Source: Rariglobus sp.
Lineage (GTDB): Bacteria > Verrucomicrobiota > Verrucomicrobiia > Opitutales > Opitutaceae
Length of the DNA stretch: 37,318 nt
Assembly (NCBI GenBank): GCA_029266495.1
Contig: JAQSWS010000034.1
Location: forward strand, 1-37,318
Direction: 5' to 3'
Part shown: in pieces, positions 8,797-17,500 of the stretch
Position numbering within the stretch: the stretch's first letter is position 1
How the letters are laid out: each line of letters starts with the position of its first letter
Made by a program: the position numbers and the translations under genes
Notes under the pieces: generated by a model
Database searches by the model: none
What the model saw: only the letters and a program-made list of their open reading frames with translations
Told to the model about the DNA's origin: nothing

Positions 8797-9447
8797 ATGA
8801 TCAGCCGCACTTCCCGCATTCTCTCTGCCCTCGTCGTTGTCGGCCTCATCGCTTTTGGCGTCTGGTGGCTGCGCCCCTCCAATCCCAAGACCACGGCGCA
8901 CCCCATCCACCCCACAAGTGGCGAACCGTCGAACAACACACCGGCAGGTGCTTCCACGCCGTCCATTGCCCCGACTTCGGTAACCATCACGCCTGAGTCG
9001 CCCGCGGCCCCGGTCGCCGCAACTCCGACGCCCACCATTGATTCCATCCTGGCCGACCCCGCGCTCGACATCCTCGGTTCAGCCCGTGCCCTTGCCGCCT
9101 TGGTCCAAAATCCGGCATTGAGCATCGAAACGCGCTCCGAGGCCCTTGCCCACCTGCTCAACCTCTCGGTGGAACATGAAACCGAGCTACTGCTCCCCCT
9201 GCTGAAATCCGCCCGCCTCCCGGATTCTCTCGCAAGCACCATTCTCACCGAGGCATTGAACCGTCCGCTGGACTGGCAGGCGGACGCCTGCCTGGCAGTG
9301 ATGGCGCGCACCACCGGACAGGAGCTTCATACCCAAGCTCGTGATCACCTCGCCTTCCTGACCAGCGAAGACCATGGCGAAGATCTGAAAGCCTGGGCAC
9401 TCGCCATCCGCAATGCCCGCGCCAAGTGGGCGAGCCCCGACTCCTGA
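8797..9447 (+). CDS. Single-pass membrane protein with helical repeat domain, unknown function
   Basis: A 216-residue protein beginning MISRTSRILSALVVVG at 8797. Residues about 8-25 form one transmembrane helix or uncleaved signal anchor, followed by a Thr/Pro/Ser-rich linker (about 30-80) and an all-helical C-terminal domain of about 135 residues with Leu/Ala-rich helices that resemble HEAT- or TPR-like packing (for example LDILGSARALAALVQNP). An in-frame ATG at 8707 lies inside the preceding gene and is not preferred. Likely an envelope protein cotranscribed with the gene at 8277. No specific family is recognised. Confidence 0.65.
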   Translation: MISRTSRILSALVVVGLIAFGVWWLRPSNPKTTAHPIHPTSGEPSNNTPAGASTPSIAPTSVTITPESPAAPVAATPTPTIDSILADPALDILGSARALAALVQNPALSIETRSEALAHLLNLSVEHETELLLPLLKSARLPDSLASTILTEALNRPLDWQADACLAVMARTTGQELHTQARDHLAFLTSEDHGEDLKAWALAIRNARAKWASPDS

Positions 9448-9525
9448 ACGCAGCGGAAGTGACCCGGCGAGGGAAACGCTCCAAGCCGGTTCAAATAAAA
9501 CAATAGCCACCCGTGTTGGGTGTAG

Positions 9526-9582
9526 CCGGGGTCGCTGACCCCGGTGCCTTGTGGCGTCAACCGACGGGTCAGCGGCCCGGCT
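9526..9582. repeat. REP-like inverted pair
   Basis: CCGGGGTC-GCT-GACCCCGG is a perfect 8-bp hairpin at 9526-9544. A second related copy lies in opposite orientation at 9565-9582 (minus strand AGCCGGGCCGCTGACCCG). Two REP-like hairpins in opposite orientation about 30 nt apart form a REPIN-like unit. The sequence differs from the REPs around the transposase at 18333, so it belongs to another repeat class. Confidence 0.6.
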
Positions 9583-9692
9583 GCATATTTATTCGAAATG
9601 CCCCGGAGCCTGCGTTGCCATGCTGATAAGTAAGCCAGAGGCACGTCCAGAAAGAGCGCCCTCGAACCGGCCGGGCACCAAAACGCCCCGCT

Positions 9693-9735
9693 CCCGCCCT
9701 CAAGATCGGCACCGACACCTGTCGGGCGGGCTTTT
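9693..9735 (+). terminator. Possible intrinsic terminator for the 8277/8797 genes
   Basis: Outer arms CCCGCCC (9693-9699) and GGGCGGG (9724-9730), or alternatively inner arms CCGACA/TGTCGG (9712-9725), are followed by CTTTT (9731-9735). The T run is short, so termination strength is uncertain. Confidence 0.45.
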
Positions 9736-9742
9736 CACGGCA

Positions 9743-9773
9743 CAAAAAAGCCGCCCCGGAAACCCGGGGCGGC
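9743..9773 (-). terminator. Intrinsic terminator of the secreted multidomain protein gene
   Basis: GCCGCCCCGG (9750-9759) pairs perfectly with CCGGGGCGGC (9764-9773) around a four-base loop. On the minus strand the stem is followed by six T residues (9744-9749 read as A on plus), about 20 nt after the stop codon at 9793. This is a textbook Rho-independent terminator. Confidence 0.88.
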
Positions 9774-9792
9774 TCGATGAGGCCTTATAAAA

Positions 9793-12700
9793 TCAGGGGA
9801 TCTCCGGACCACTGAAGAGCACGTCACCCGCAGAGAGGGTCGAGCCAATCGGCGCATGGAAGAATCCACGCCCAAAGTCATTGATGCCCACCGGCAACTG
9901 GAGCAACACGCCTTCAAAGATCACCTTGCGGTTGTTTCGCAGAATGAAGCTTCCCGAGAAATAGCCCGAATCCGGGTTGATTTTCACCGCCCACTTTCGC
10001 GGATTCGTCGGGTTGTCATCGCTCGAAGTAACTGACACGGCACCGGAAGGAGCCATCCGCATAAGGACCGGTAGCTTCTCCGGGTTGGCGCCTGTGTTCG
10101 AGACGCCGCCCGTCTGTTCCAGCGACAGGGTGAAGTTACCGATCGTTTGAGAGTTCGACGTAACGAGTCCGAGCGGCCCAACCAAATACGGGTTCCTCGT
10201 GGCGATCCACGGCTCCATGACAACATTTACGCCCACAGGGCCGAATCCCGTTTTATACATCTTGTCCGTAGAGATCGCAGGCTTAGCCCAATAAACATCC
10301 ATACCAGTGGAAGTCTCGATGTGATAAAGGTTGCTGCCCGCACTCCGGACACTCAGTGGCAGCCAGCCAGAAATAAAGCCACGCTTATTGGAGTAAAGCT
10401 GCACATAGGGACGGAAGGTAGGCAACGCGCCTCCGTCAGAAGGCGTAACGGCGGTCAGAACCGTTCCATCGGACAGCTTACCCTTGAGTTGCAGCCGTCC
10501 ATACCTGTCGATGACGCCGATCGCATAGCCGGATCCCTCGGGTCCACCCACGGCATCCGTAAACGCGACGGTATAGGAGCCCTGCCAAGGCGCAGGCGCG
10601 ACAGTGGTGTAGGTTTTCACCAGCACACCATCACCTCCGATGTCGCCAATCGGTCCATTTGACCCTGCCAGCGTCGCCGTCATCGTGGAATCATTCTCCA
10701 CCGTGATCGCCAAGGTCAGTGAGTTCGCCAGCGCGAGTGTTGCTTCGCCAGCCGTCGGCGCCGAGGACGAATTGAGCGTGAGCAAGCCCTTCAAGCTGAT
10801 AGTCTTTTCCCGATAAATCAGTTTGCCGGAGAACGACCCGTTTTCGGGGGCCACGAGCAACTCAAGCTTACCCACCGGCACTCCGCTGATCTTGACCAAC
10901 AAGCCTTCAAAACTACCCGAGATAACCTTCGGATAGCTACGCGCCGAAAGCACATAGGTGCGGGTGGATGTCTGGGTCTTAACGCCCCCAGTCACCGTGA
11001 CGGCCCAATAAGTAATCGTGTAAGTGCCAGACTTGGCTATACGTCCGCTGATTTGCCCTGTGTTCTTATTAAGGGTCAAGCCGGGAGGCAGATTGCTCGC
11101 ATAATAGGTGATCGTCGTCGCGGGCGGCAGGGGCAGGAAGGCGTCTGCAATGCTAAAGGAGACGGCACTGCCCTCATAGGTTCTCAACGAAATCACGGTC
11201 AGCGTGGCCGACTGGCTGGTGACCTGATTGGCTTCATTCGCGATGACGCAACGGAATTGATCCCCGTTCATCGCGCCTGTGACTGCGTTGATGGTCAACG
11301 TTGAGATCGCCTGCTTTCCCTCAAGTGCCGGAGGCGAAGTAACGCCATTGCTATAATGGCTCCAAGTCTTGCTGCCCGCCCGCTTACGCTGCCAGTCATA
11401 AACGGCCGGAGCACCGGTGGTATAAACCGTGAAGACCACCGGATCGCCCGTGAAAACGGATGCACTTTGCGGTTGTTCGGTAATCACGACGCTATTCGTG
11501 ATAAAAGTGACGCCAAGATGGATGGATCCCTCCGCTCCGGCTTTGCCATCAACGGCGATCTGATAAACTGTCCCCTTTTGAACGGCGAAATGCACGCTGC
11601 TGGTCGTGATAAGAGGAATGAGGCTCGCATCATCGTTACTGGCAACCTCCACCAAACTGTCTATGACCGTGCCGGTATAAACACCCAGCGTCGTGTCAAT
11701 CAGGCTCCCGAGCGTATCGATCGTCACGTAACCGTCAGCAGGAGCAGTCCAGCTCCACCAGAGCGAACGGGAGGCTGTCGAGCCTGCATGGTCTGATTCC
11801 CCGACATCAGCCGAGGCTCCCGCGTTATTGGCCGCCAAGGAGGCATTCGACGTCCCAAGCGACGAGCGTTTCAGAAAAGTGTCGTTTATAATAACCTCCG
11901 GATCCATTTCAATGGTCAGTGTTATTTGGGCACCATACTCCGCATCCCAGCTGCTCGTCTTGATCTGCAGCACTTCACCCGCTGCCACCGTCATGGTCAG
12001 GCTGGCGGTTGAACGAGTCGCAAACGTCGAGCTGAGGTCGCCTATCGGAACAGACGGCAAATCATCGATCGTCGATGCATCCGAACGAAATACTTCAACA
12101 ATCGCATACAAGTAATCCCCCGAAAAAGCCTGATTGATAACCATCGCGTTGGTGATGGCGACCTCGCCGGCGCGAGGTGCGGTCCAAGTCCACCACACGG
12201 AATTACTACTCCACCCAATGTAATCAAAGTCATCCTCTACATTGTGGAAGACGCTGTTCTCACCCGGCTCGACCGTTGCGGTTCTCGACGAACCCCGCCC
12301 GACCGTATAATCGCCCGCCAGAGCTGCCCGATCGGCGTAATCGTCGTTTTCGGACCGGCTCGTGCCTGCGCCTAGAGAGATACTCAGCGTGATCCCTCCG
12401 GTGGCTCCATTATATCCGTCCACCGCGATCCGATAGGTCGTATTCGCCACCACGCCAAAAGTCACCCGGCTGGCCATCGTGCCCGTGGTGATATCATCAC
12501 TGTAGGCAAGCGGCGTAAGCGCCGGGAGCACGCCGCCGCTGTAGACCGCGAGGACCGTGTCGAACGAACTGCCCGCCGTAGAGATCGTCGCCGTGCCGCT
12601 GGTCGTAGGAGTCCAGGTCCACCATACCGACTTCGCCCCCGGAATACCTGCGTGGACGGGCTCGCCCGCCTCCGCGGTGGCTCCGACGTTCGTGCCGGAC

Positions 12701-12807
12701 CTCGTGCCGGTCGTCACCACGGTCGCGGTGGCGAAAGCATCATTAGCAGGAGCCGCCCAGACGGGCGAACTCATCAATGCCAAAAGAACTACTAAGAGGT
12801 ATTTCAT
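9793..12807 (-). CDS. Large secreted multidomain beta-rich protein
   Basis: A 1004-residue protein starting at ATG 12807 with signal peptide MKYLLVVLLALMSSPVWA. Three tandem copies of a pre-peptidase-C-like jelly-roll unit follow (about residues 20-145, 152-300 and 305-440); each begins NDxF/NDDY, contains a Gly-Glu-Pro/Ser-x-His stretch such as EAGEPVHAG and the signature SVWWTWT or SLWWSWT, then FDTVLAVYSG-like text. Next is an Ig-like domain (ITEQPQSASVFTGDPVVF, about 445-535), a putative-Ig/cadherin-like unit (LPPGLTLNKNTGQISG, about 545-625), and a repeated beta domain with GSFSGKL- and GYFSGSF-like strands to the C-terminus. No protease or glycosidase catalytic motif and no PEP-CTERM tail are visible. 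It is probably a cell-surface or released adhesion/binding protein. A longer in-frame start at 12837 is less likely because the signal peptide begins at 12807. Confidence 0.85.
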   Translation of the reverse strand: MKYLLVVLLALMSSPVWAAPANDAFATATVVTTGTRSGTNVGATAEAGEPVHAGIPGAKSVWWTWTPTTSGTATISTAGSSFDTVLAVYSGGVLPALTPLAYSDDITTGTMASRVTFGVVANTTYRIAVDGYNGATGGITLSISLGAGTSRSENDDYADRAALAGDYTVGRGSSRTATVEPGENSVFHNVEDDFDYIGWSSNSVWWTWTAPRAGEVAITNAMVINQAFSGDYLYAIVEVFRSDASTIDDLPSVPIGDLSSTFATRSTASLTMTVAAGEVLQIKTSSWDAEYGAQITLTIEMDPEVIINDTFLKRSSLGTSNASLAANNAGASADVGESDHAGSTASRSLWWSWTAPADGYVTIDTLGSLIDTTLGVYTGTVIDSLVEVASNDDASLIPLITTSSVHFAVQKGTVYQIAVDGKAGAEGSIHLGVTFITNSVVITEQPQSASVFTGDPVVFTVYTTGAPAVYDWQRKRAGSKTWSHYSNGVTSPPALEGKQAISTLTINAVTGAMNGDQFRCVIANEANQVTSQSATLTVISLRTYEGSAVSFSIADAFLPLPPATTITYYASNLPPGLTLNKNTGQISGRIAKSGTYTITYWAVTVTGGVKTQTSTRTYVLSARSYPKVISGSFEGLLVKISGVPVGKLELLVAPENGSFSGKLIYREKTISLKGLLTLNSSSAPTAGEATLALANSLTLAITVENDSTMTATLAGSNGPIGDIGGDGVLVKTYTTVAPAPWQGSYTVAFTDAVGGPEGSGYAIGVIDRYGRLQLKGKLSDGTVLTAVTPSDGGALPTFRPYVQLYSNKRGFISGWLPLSVRSAGSNLYHIETSTGMDVYWAKPAISTDKMYKTGFGPVGVNVVMEPWIATRNPYLVGPLGLVTSNSQTIGNFTLSLEQTGGVSNTGANPEKLPVLMRMAPSGAVSVTSSDDNPTNPRKWAVKINPDSGYFSGSFILRNNRKVIFEGVLLQLPVGINDFGRGFFHAPIGSTLSAGDVLFSGPEIP

Positions 12808-12984
12808 GATAGGGTCTTCAGAGGGGGAGAATCTCAAACGCGAAAGCGGGACGGTTAAGAAACCCGGCGGAAAAGCAACCTTGGAGAGTCCTGAAACCGC
12901 TTTCAGCCATGACCGGCCTGCACTGATCGCCCCAGCCGCGCCTCTTCCGCCTTTCGCAACTCGTTAATTCATTTTGAAAAAGCG

Positions 12985-13001
12985 TTGGCACCGATCTTGC
13001 A
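12985..13001 (+). promoter_or_regulatory. Sigma-54 (-24/-12) promoter of the DUF1989/carboxylase operon
   Basis: TTGGCACCGATCTTGCA matches the sigma-54 consensus (TGGCAC-N5-TTGCA) almost perfectly, with GG at 12987-12988 and GC at 12999-13000, exactly ten bases apart. A transcription start about 12 nt further on would give a leader of roughly 28 nt before ATG 13040. Such promoters need an AAA+ activator; a gene for one lies at 24303. This is the best of the three sigma-54-type sites here. Confidence 0.8.
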
Positions 13002-13039
13002 GTAATACTTTCTGACTATTTCGTAACACCTTTTCTCAA

Positions 13040-13843
13040 ATGCCGCGTTTCTCCCCACCCGCGCCCTCGGGCATGTCCTTCACCACGCCACGGCCAGCCC
13101 GCCCGGCGCCGGAGCCATCCCCTACCCTCCCCCCGGAGCGCCTGCTCCTTGAGGAAACCCTCCCCGGAGGCGCCGCCTGGTCCTTTTCCATCCGCCGTCA
13201 CCACACTCTTCGGCTCACCGCCGCGGAAACCGGCGCCAACGTGTCTTTTCTCTGCTTCAATCGCCAGGAGCCGATTGATCGCTACAACATGGCCGACACC
13301 CTCAAAGGCCAGCACACCGCCCGGCTCACCACCGGCTTCATCCTCGTTTCCGACATGGGCCGCGCAATGCTGTCCATCACCGGCGACACCCTCGGCTGGC
13401 ACGACCCCCTCGGCGGACACGACACCGCCGCCCACGTCACGAACAAGTGGGGCGGGAAAAACTACCAGACCGCCCGCAACGACTTTCACCGCAACTCCCG
13501 CGACCACTTCCTCATCGAGCTCGCGAAACATGGCCTCAACGCCCGCGACCTCGTCCCCAACGTCAACTTCTTCAGCAAGCTCTCCACCGACGACGCCGGA
13601 CGCCTCTCCTTCGCGCCAAACCATGCCAGGCCCGGCGATTTCGTCGACCTCCGCGCCGAAATGGACCTGCTCGTCATCCTGACGACTTGTCACCACCCGA
13701 TGGATACATCGCCCGCCTACGGTCCCAAGGCCGTCAAGCTCCAGCTCTGGCGCAGCGATCCGCCCGCTGCCGACGATTACTGCCGCACCTATCGTCCCGA
13801 AAACGAGCGTGCCTTTTACAACTCCGAACTCCTCTACGTCTAG
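13040..13843 (+). CDS. DUF1989 protein, urea-carboxylase-associated protein 2 type (carboxyguanidine deiminase subunit)
   Basis: A 267-residue DUF1989-family protein. DUF1989 pairs found next to biotin-dependent 'urea carboxylase' genes were long called urea-carboxylase-associated proteins; members are now known to form carboxyguanidine deiminase (CgdAB), which converts carboxyguanidine to allophanate and ammonia. Family landmarks are [22 protein letters not shown] (about 80-101), [21 protein letters not shown] and the conserved [19 protein letters not shown] near 221-239. The N-terminal 30 residues are Pro-rich and may be partly untranslated: ATG 13073 is a second possible start. Cytoplasmic, first gene of the operon, 8 nt before its partner. 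Which of the two DUF1989 genes corresponds to CgdA or CgdB is left open. Confidence 0.88.
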   Translation: MPRFSPPAPSGMSFTTPRPARPAPEPSPTLPPERLLLEETLPGGAAWSFSIRRHHTLRLTAAETGANVSFLCFNRQEPIDRYNMADTLKGQHTARLTTGFILVSDMGRAMLSITGDTLGWHDPLGGHDTAAHVTNKWGGKNYQTARNDFHRNSRDHFLIELAKHGLNARDLVPNVNFFSKLSTDDAGRLSFAPNHARPGDFVDLRAEMDLLVILTTCHHPMDTSPAYGPKAVKLQLWRSDPPAADDYCRTYRPENERAFYNSELLYV

Positions 13844-13851
13844 CACCCGCC

Positions 13852-14511
13852 ATGAGCACGCTCGTCTACACCGAATCCCCCCTCCGGCCCACCGACGCCG
13901 TCTACCGCCACATCATCCCCGCCGGCGATTTCTGGATGCACACAATCCAGGCCGGCCAGACCCTCCGCATTCTCGACCTCGAGGGAAACCAGGCCGCCGA
14001 CACCCTCTTCTACAACGCGTCGGACTTCCGCGAACGCTACAGCGCCCAAGACACGATCCGTGAAAACGCATCCATCTACCTCACGACCGGGACGCGCCTC
14101 TATTCCAACGAACTGAACGTCCTCGCCGAGATCACCGCCGACACCTGCGGCCGCCACGACACCCTCGGCGGCGCCTGCGCCTGCGAGAGCAACGCCGTCC
14201 GTTACGGCCATGGCACGAAACACATGCACGCCTGCCGCCAGAGCTTCCTCTTGGGCCTCATGACCTGGCCCGGCTCCACCTTCGATCTCAACAAACGCGA
14301 CATCCCCGCGAACATTAACTTCTTCATGAACGTCCCCGTCACGCCCGACGGCGGCCTCCAGTTCGCCGACGGCGTGTCCTCCCCCGGCAAATACGTCGAG
14401 ATGGTTGCCCGCATGGACATCGTCGCCCTGATCTCGAACTGCCCCCAGCTCAATAATCCCTGCAACGGCTGGAATCCCACTCCCGTCGAAGTCCTCATCT
14501 GGAATCCCTAA
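13852..14511 (+). CDS. DUF1989 protein, urea-carboxylase-associated protein 1 type (carboxyguanidine deiminase subunit)
   Basis: A 219-residue DUF1989 protein and the second half of the presumed carboxyguanidine deiminase. Conserved stretches include [34 protein letters not shown] (about 42-56), [16 protein letters not shown] (about 103-118) with two cysteines, [10 protein letters not shown] and [21 protein letters not shown] at the C-terminus. It is a paralogue of the preceding gene: both share the N-I/V-NFF and terminal Cys/Pro segments, but the Cys-rich GGACAC segment is replaced by GGHDTA in the other subunit, so metal or catalytic residues may sit mainly here. The gap to the upstream gene is 8 nt and 84 nt separate it from the carboxylase gene. 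Confidence 0.9.
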   Translation: MSTLVYTESPLRPTDAVYRHIIPAGDFWMHTIQAGQTLRILDLEGNQAADTLFYNASDFRERYSAQDTIRENASIYLTTGTRLYSNELNVLAEITADTCGRHDTLGGACACESNAVRYGHGTKHMHACRQSFLLGLMTWPGSTFDLNKRDIPANINFFMNVPVTPDGGLQFADGVSSPGKYVEMVARMDIVALISNCPQLNNPCNGWNPTPVEVLIWNP

Positions 14512-14523
14512 ACGATCCCATGA

Positions 14524-14577
14524 GGAACTCAGGAACAATCCCTCCGATCCCATCCGTTTCCTGATTTCCTGAGTTCC
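14524..14577. repeat. Intercistronic inverted repeat
   Basis: GGAACTCAGGAA (14524-14535) is perfectly repeated as TTCCTGAGTTCC (14566-14577), a 12-bp stem around 30 nt, filling most of the 84-nt gap between the DUF1989 gene and the carboxylase. There is no T run, so it is more likely a processing or mRNA-stability hairpin, or a repeat remnant, than a terminator. Confidence 0.7.
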
Positions 14578-14595
14578 CCATAAAAAGTTTCCGCT

Positions 14596-17500
14596 GTGTT
14601 TACCAAAGTCCTCATCGCCAATCGCGGCGCCATCGCCTGCCGGATCATCCGCACGCTCCGCAAAATGGGCATCGCATCCGTCGCCGTCTATTCCGACGCC
14701 GACCGGCACAGCCTCCACGTCTCCCAAGCCGACGAAGCCATCCACATCGGCCCGTCTCCCGCTGCGCAATCCTACCTCGACGCCGGAAAAATCCTCGCCG
14801 CCGCCCAAGCCACCGGCGCCCAGGCCATCCACCCCGGCTACGGCTTTCTCTCCGAAAACGCCGCCTTCGTTGAAGCTTGCGAAGCCGCCGGCATCGCCTT
14901 CATCGGCCCCCGCGCCGCGCAGATGCGTCAGCTCGGTCCCAAGCACTCCGCCCGCGCCCTCGCCAAGGCTCACGGCGTCCCGCTCCTCCCCGGCACCGAC
15001 CTCCTCCCCGACCTCGCCACCGCCAAGCGAGAAGCGGCCCGCATCGGCTACCCCGTCATGCTGAAAAGCACCGGCGGCGGCGGCGGCATCGGCATGTCGC
15101 TCATCCGCAAACCCGCCGAGCTCGCCCCCGCCTTCGAGTCCGTCGTCCGCCTCGCCAAAGCCAATTTCAAAGACGGCGGCGTCTTCCTCGAAAAATTCGT
15201 CGAACACGCCCGCCACATCGAAGTCCAGATCCTCGGCGATTCCCACGGACACGTCGTCGCCCTCGGCGAACGCGACTGCTCCGTCCAGCGCCGCAACCAA
15301 AAGGTCGTCGAGGAAACCCCCGCTCCCGGCCTCACCGCCGAACAACGCACCGAACTCCTCGCCTGCGCCACCCGCCTCGGCACCGCCGCCGGCTACACCA
15401 ACGCCGGCACCGTCGAGTTCGTCTACGACAACGCCACCGGCCAATTCTACTTTCTTGAAGTCAACACCCGCCTCCAGGTCGAACACGGCGTCACCGAAGA
15501 AGTCACCGGCGTCGACCTCGTCGAATGGATGATCCGCGCCGCCGCCGGCGAACTCAATCTCCGGCCCGATGTTCGTAATACGAACATTTCTTCCTCCGCC
15601 CCGCCCTCAACGAACCCCAACCCTCATGTTCGTATTACGAACATGAGCGCGGCGCCTGTGCCCGCGGCCTCGGGATGCTCCATCCAGGTTCGTCTCTATG
15701 CGGAGGACCCCGGCAAAAACTTCCAACCCGCCGCCGGCACCCTCACCGACGTCCATTTCCCCACCTCGGCCCGCATCGAAACCTGGGTCGAGACCGGCAG
15801 CGAAGTCTCCGCCTTCTACGACCCGATGATCGCCAAGATCATCGTCCGCGGCACCGATCGCGCCGACGCCCTCGCCCGCCTCGACGCCGCCCTCGCCGAC
15901 ACCCGGGTTTACGGACTCGAAAACAACCTCCCTTACCTCCGCCAGATCATCGCCAGCGAAGGTTTCCGTATTGGCTCTGTAACTACGAAGTATCTTTCCA
16001 CGCTCCCCTTCGTCCCGTCCACCATCGAAGTCCTCGAAGGCGGAACCCAAACGACCGTCCAAGATTATCCCGGCCGCATCGGCTACTGGGACGTCGGTGT
16101 CCCTCCCTCCGGCCCGATGGACAACCTGTCCTTCCGCCTCGCCAACCGCCTCGTCGGCAACCCCGACACCGCCGCCGCATTGGAGATTACCGTCAACGGC
16201 CCCACGCTCCGCTTCAACACCGCCGCCGTTGTCGCCCTCACCGGCGCGCACATGCCGGCCACCCTCGATAGGCGCCCCGTTGCCTTCCACCGCGCCTTCC
16301 GAGTCCGCGCCGGCCAGACCCTCCGCATCGCCTCCGTCGACGGCCCCGGCCTGCGCGCCTACCTCGCCATCCGCCACGGCTTCGACGTCCCCGACTACCT
16401 CGGCAGCAAATCCACCTTCACCCTCGGCCTCTTCGGCGGACACTCCGGTCGCGCCCTCCGCACTGGCGACGTTCTCCGCGTCCACACCTCAACACCCGCT
16501 GGCGTTCTCTCCTCCGCCCCGCTCCTCCGCGCCCCCGCCACGATACAGCCGCCCCTCACGCGCGAATGGCAGATCGGCGTTCTCTACGGCCCCCACGGCG
16601 CGCCCGACTTCTTCACCGAAGCCGACATCACGACGCTCCTCTCCACCGCCTACGAAGTTCATTACAACTCCGCCCGCACCGGCGTGCGCCTCATCGGACC
16701 CAAACCCGAGTGGGCCCGCCGCGACGGCGGCGAAGCCGGCCTGCATCCTTCGAACATCCACGACAACGCCTACGCCATCGGCGCCGTCGATTTCACGGGC
16801 GACATGCCCATTATTCTCGGCCCCGATGGCCCGAGCTGCGGCGGCTTCGTGTGCCCGTTCACAATCGCCCAAGCCGAGCTCTGGAAAATGGGTCAGCTCA
16901 AGCCCGGCGACAAAGTCCGCTTCACCGCCCTCACCGCCCAGCACGCCCGCGAACTCGCCTACGCCCAGGAGTCCACCATTGAGACGCTCCGCCCTGCCCG
17001 GACTCTGACCATTGGTCATTCCAGCGCGCCCCCCGAACCCGCCATCCTCCACCAACTCCCCGCACGCCCCACCGCGCCTGCCGTCGTCTATCGCCGCCAG
17101 GGCGACGCCAACCTCCTCATCGAATACGGCCCGCTCCAGCTCGACATCGCCATGCGCATGCGCGTGCACGCGCTGCAAAGCTGGCTCGAACGTCACAAGG
17201 TTCCCGGTCTCATCGATCTGACTCCCGGCATTCGTTCTCTCCAAGTCCATTTCGACTACCGTCTGCTGCCAATGGAACGGCTGCTCGAAATCCTCCTCCG
17301 TGCCGAAAGCGAGCTGCCCGCGATCGACGACATCGAAGTCCCCTCGCGCATCGTCCACCTCCCGCTCTCGTGGGAGGACGAATCCACGCTTCTCGCGATT
17401 CGAAAATACATGCAGATCGTCCGCAAGGACGCCCCGTGGTGCCCGAGCAACCTCGAGTTCATCCGCCGCATCAACGATCTCCCCAACCTCGAGGAGGTCT

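Larger units (their letters stand above)
9448..9792. other. Intergenic stretch between convergent genes, with repeats and terminators
   Basis: This 345-nt stretch between convergent genes holds no credible gene. It contains a REP-like inverted pair (9526-9582) and back-to-back terminator-like hairpins for the plus-strand genes (9693-9735) and the minus-strand gene (9743-9773), described separately. Confidence 0.6.

Noticed and set aside
13001-13039. Guanidine (ykkC-type) riboswitch before the DUF1989/carboxylase operon
   Set aside because: The leader after the sigma-54 promoter is only about 28 nt and contains no paired-ACGR hairpins or ykkC-like core, so there is no room for one.
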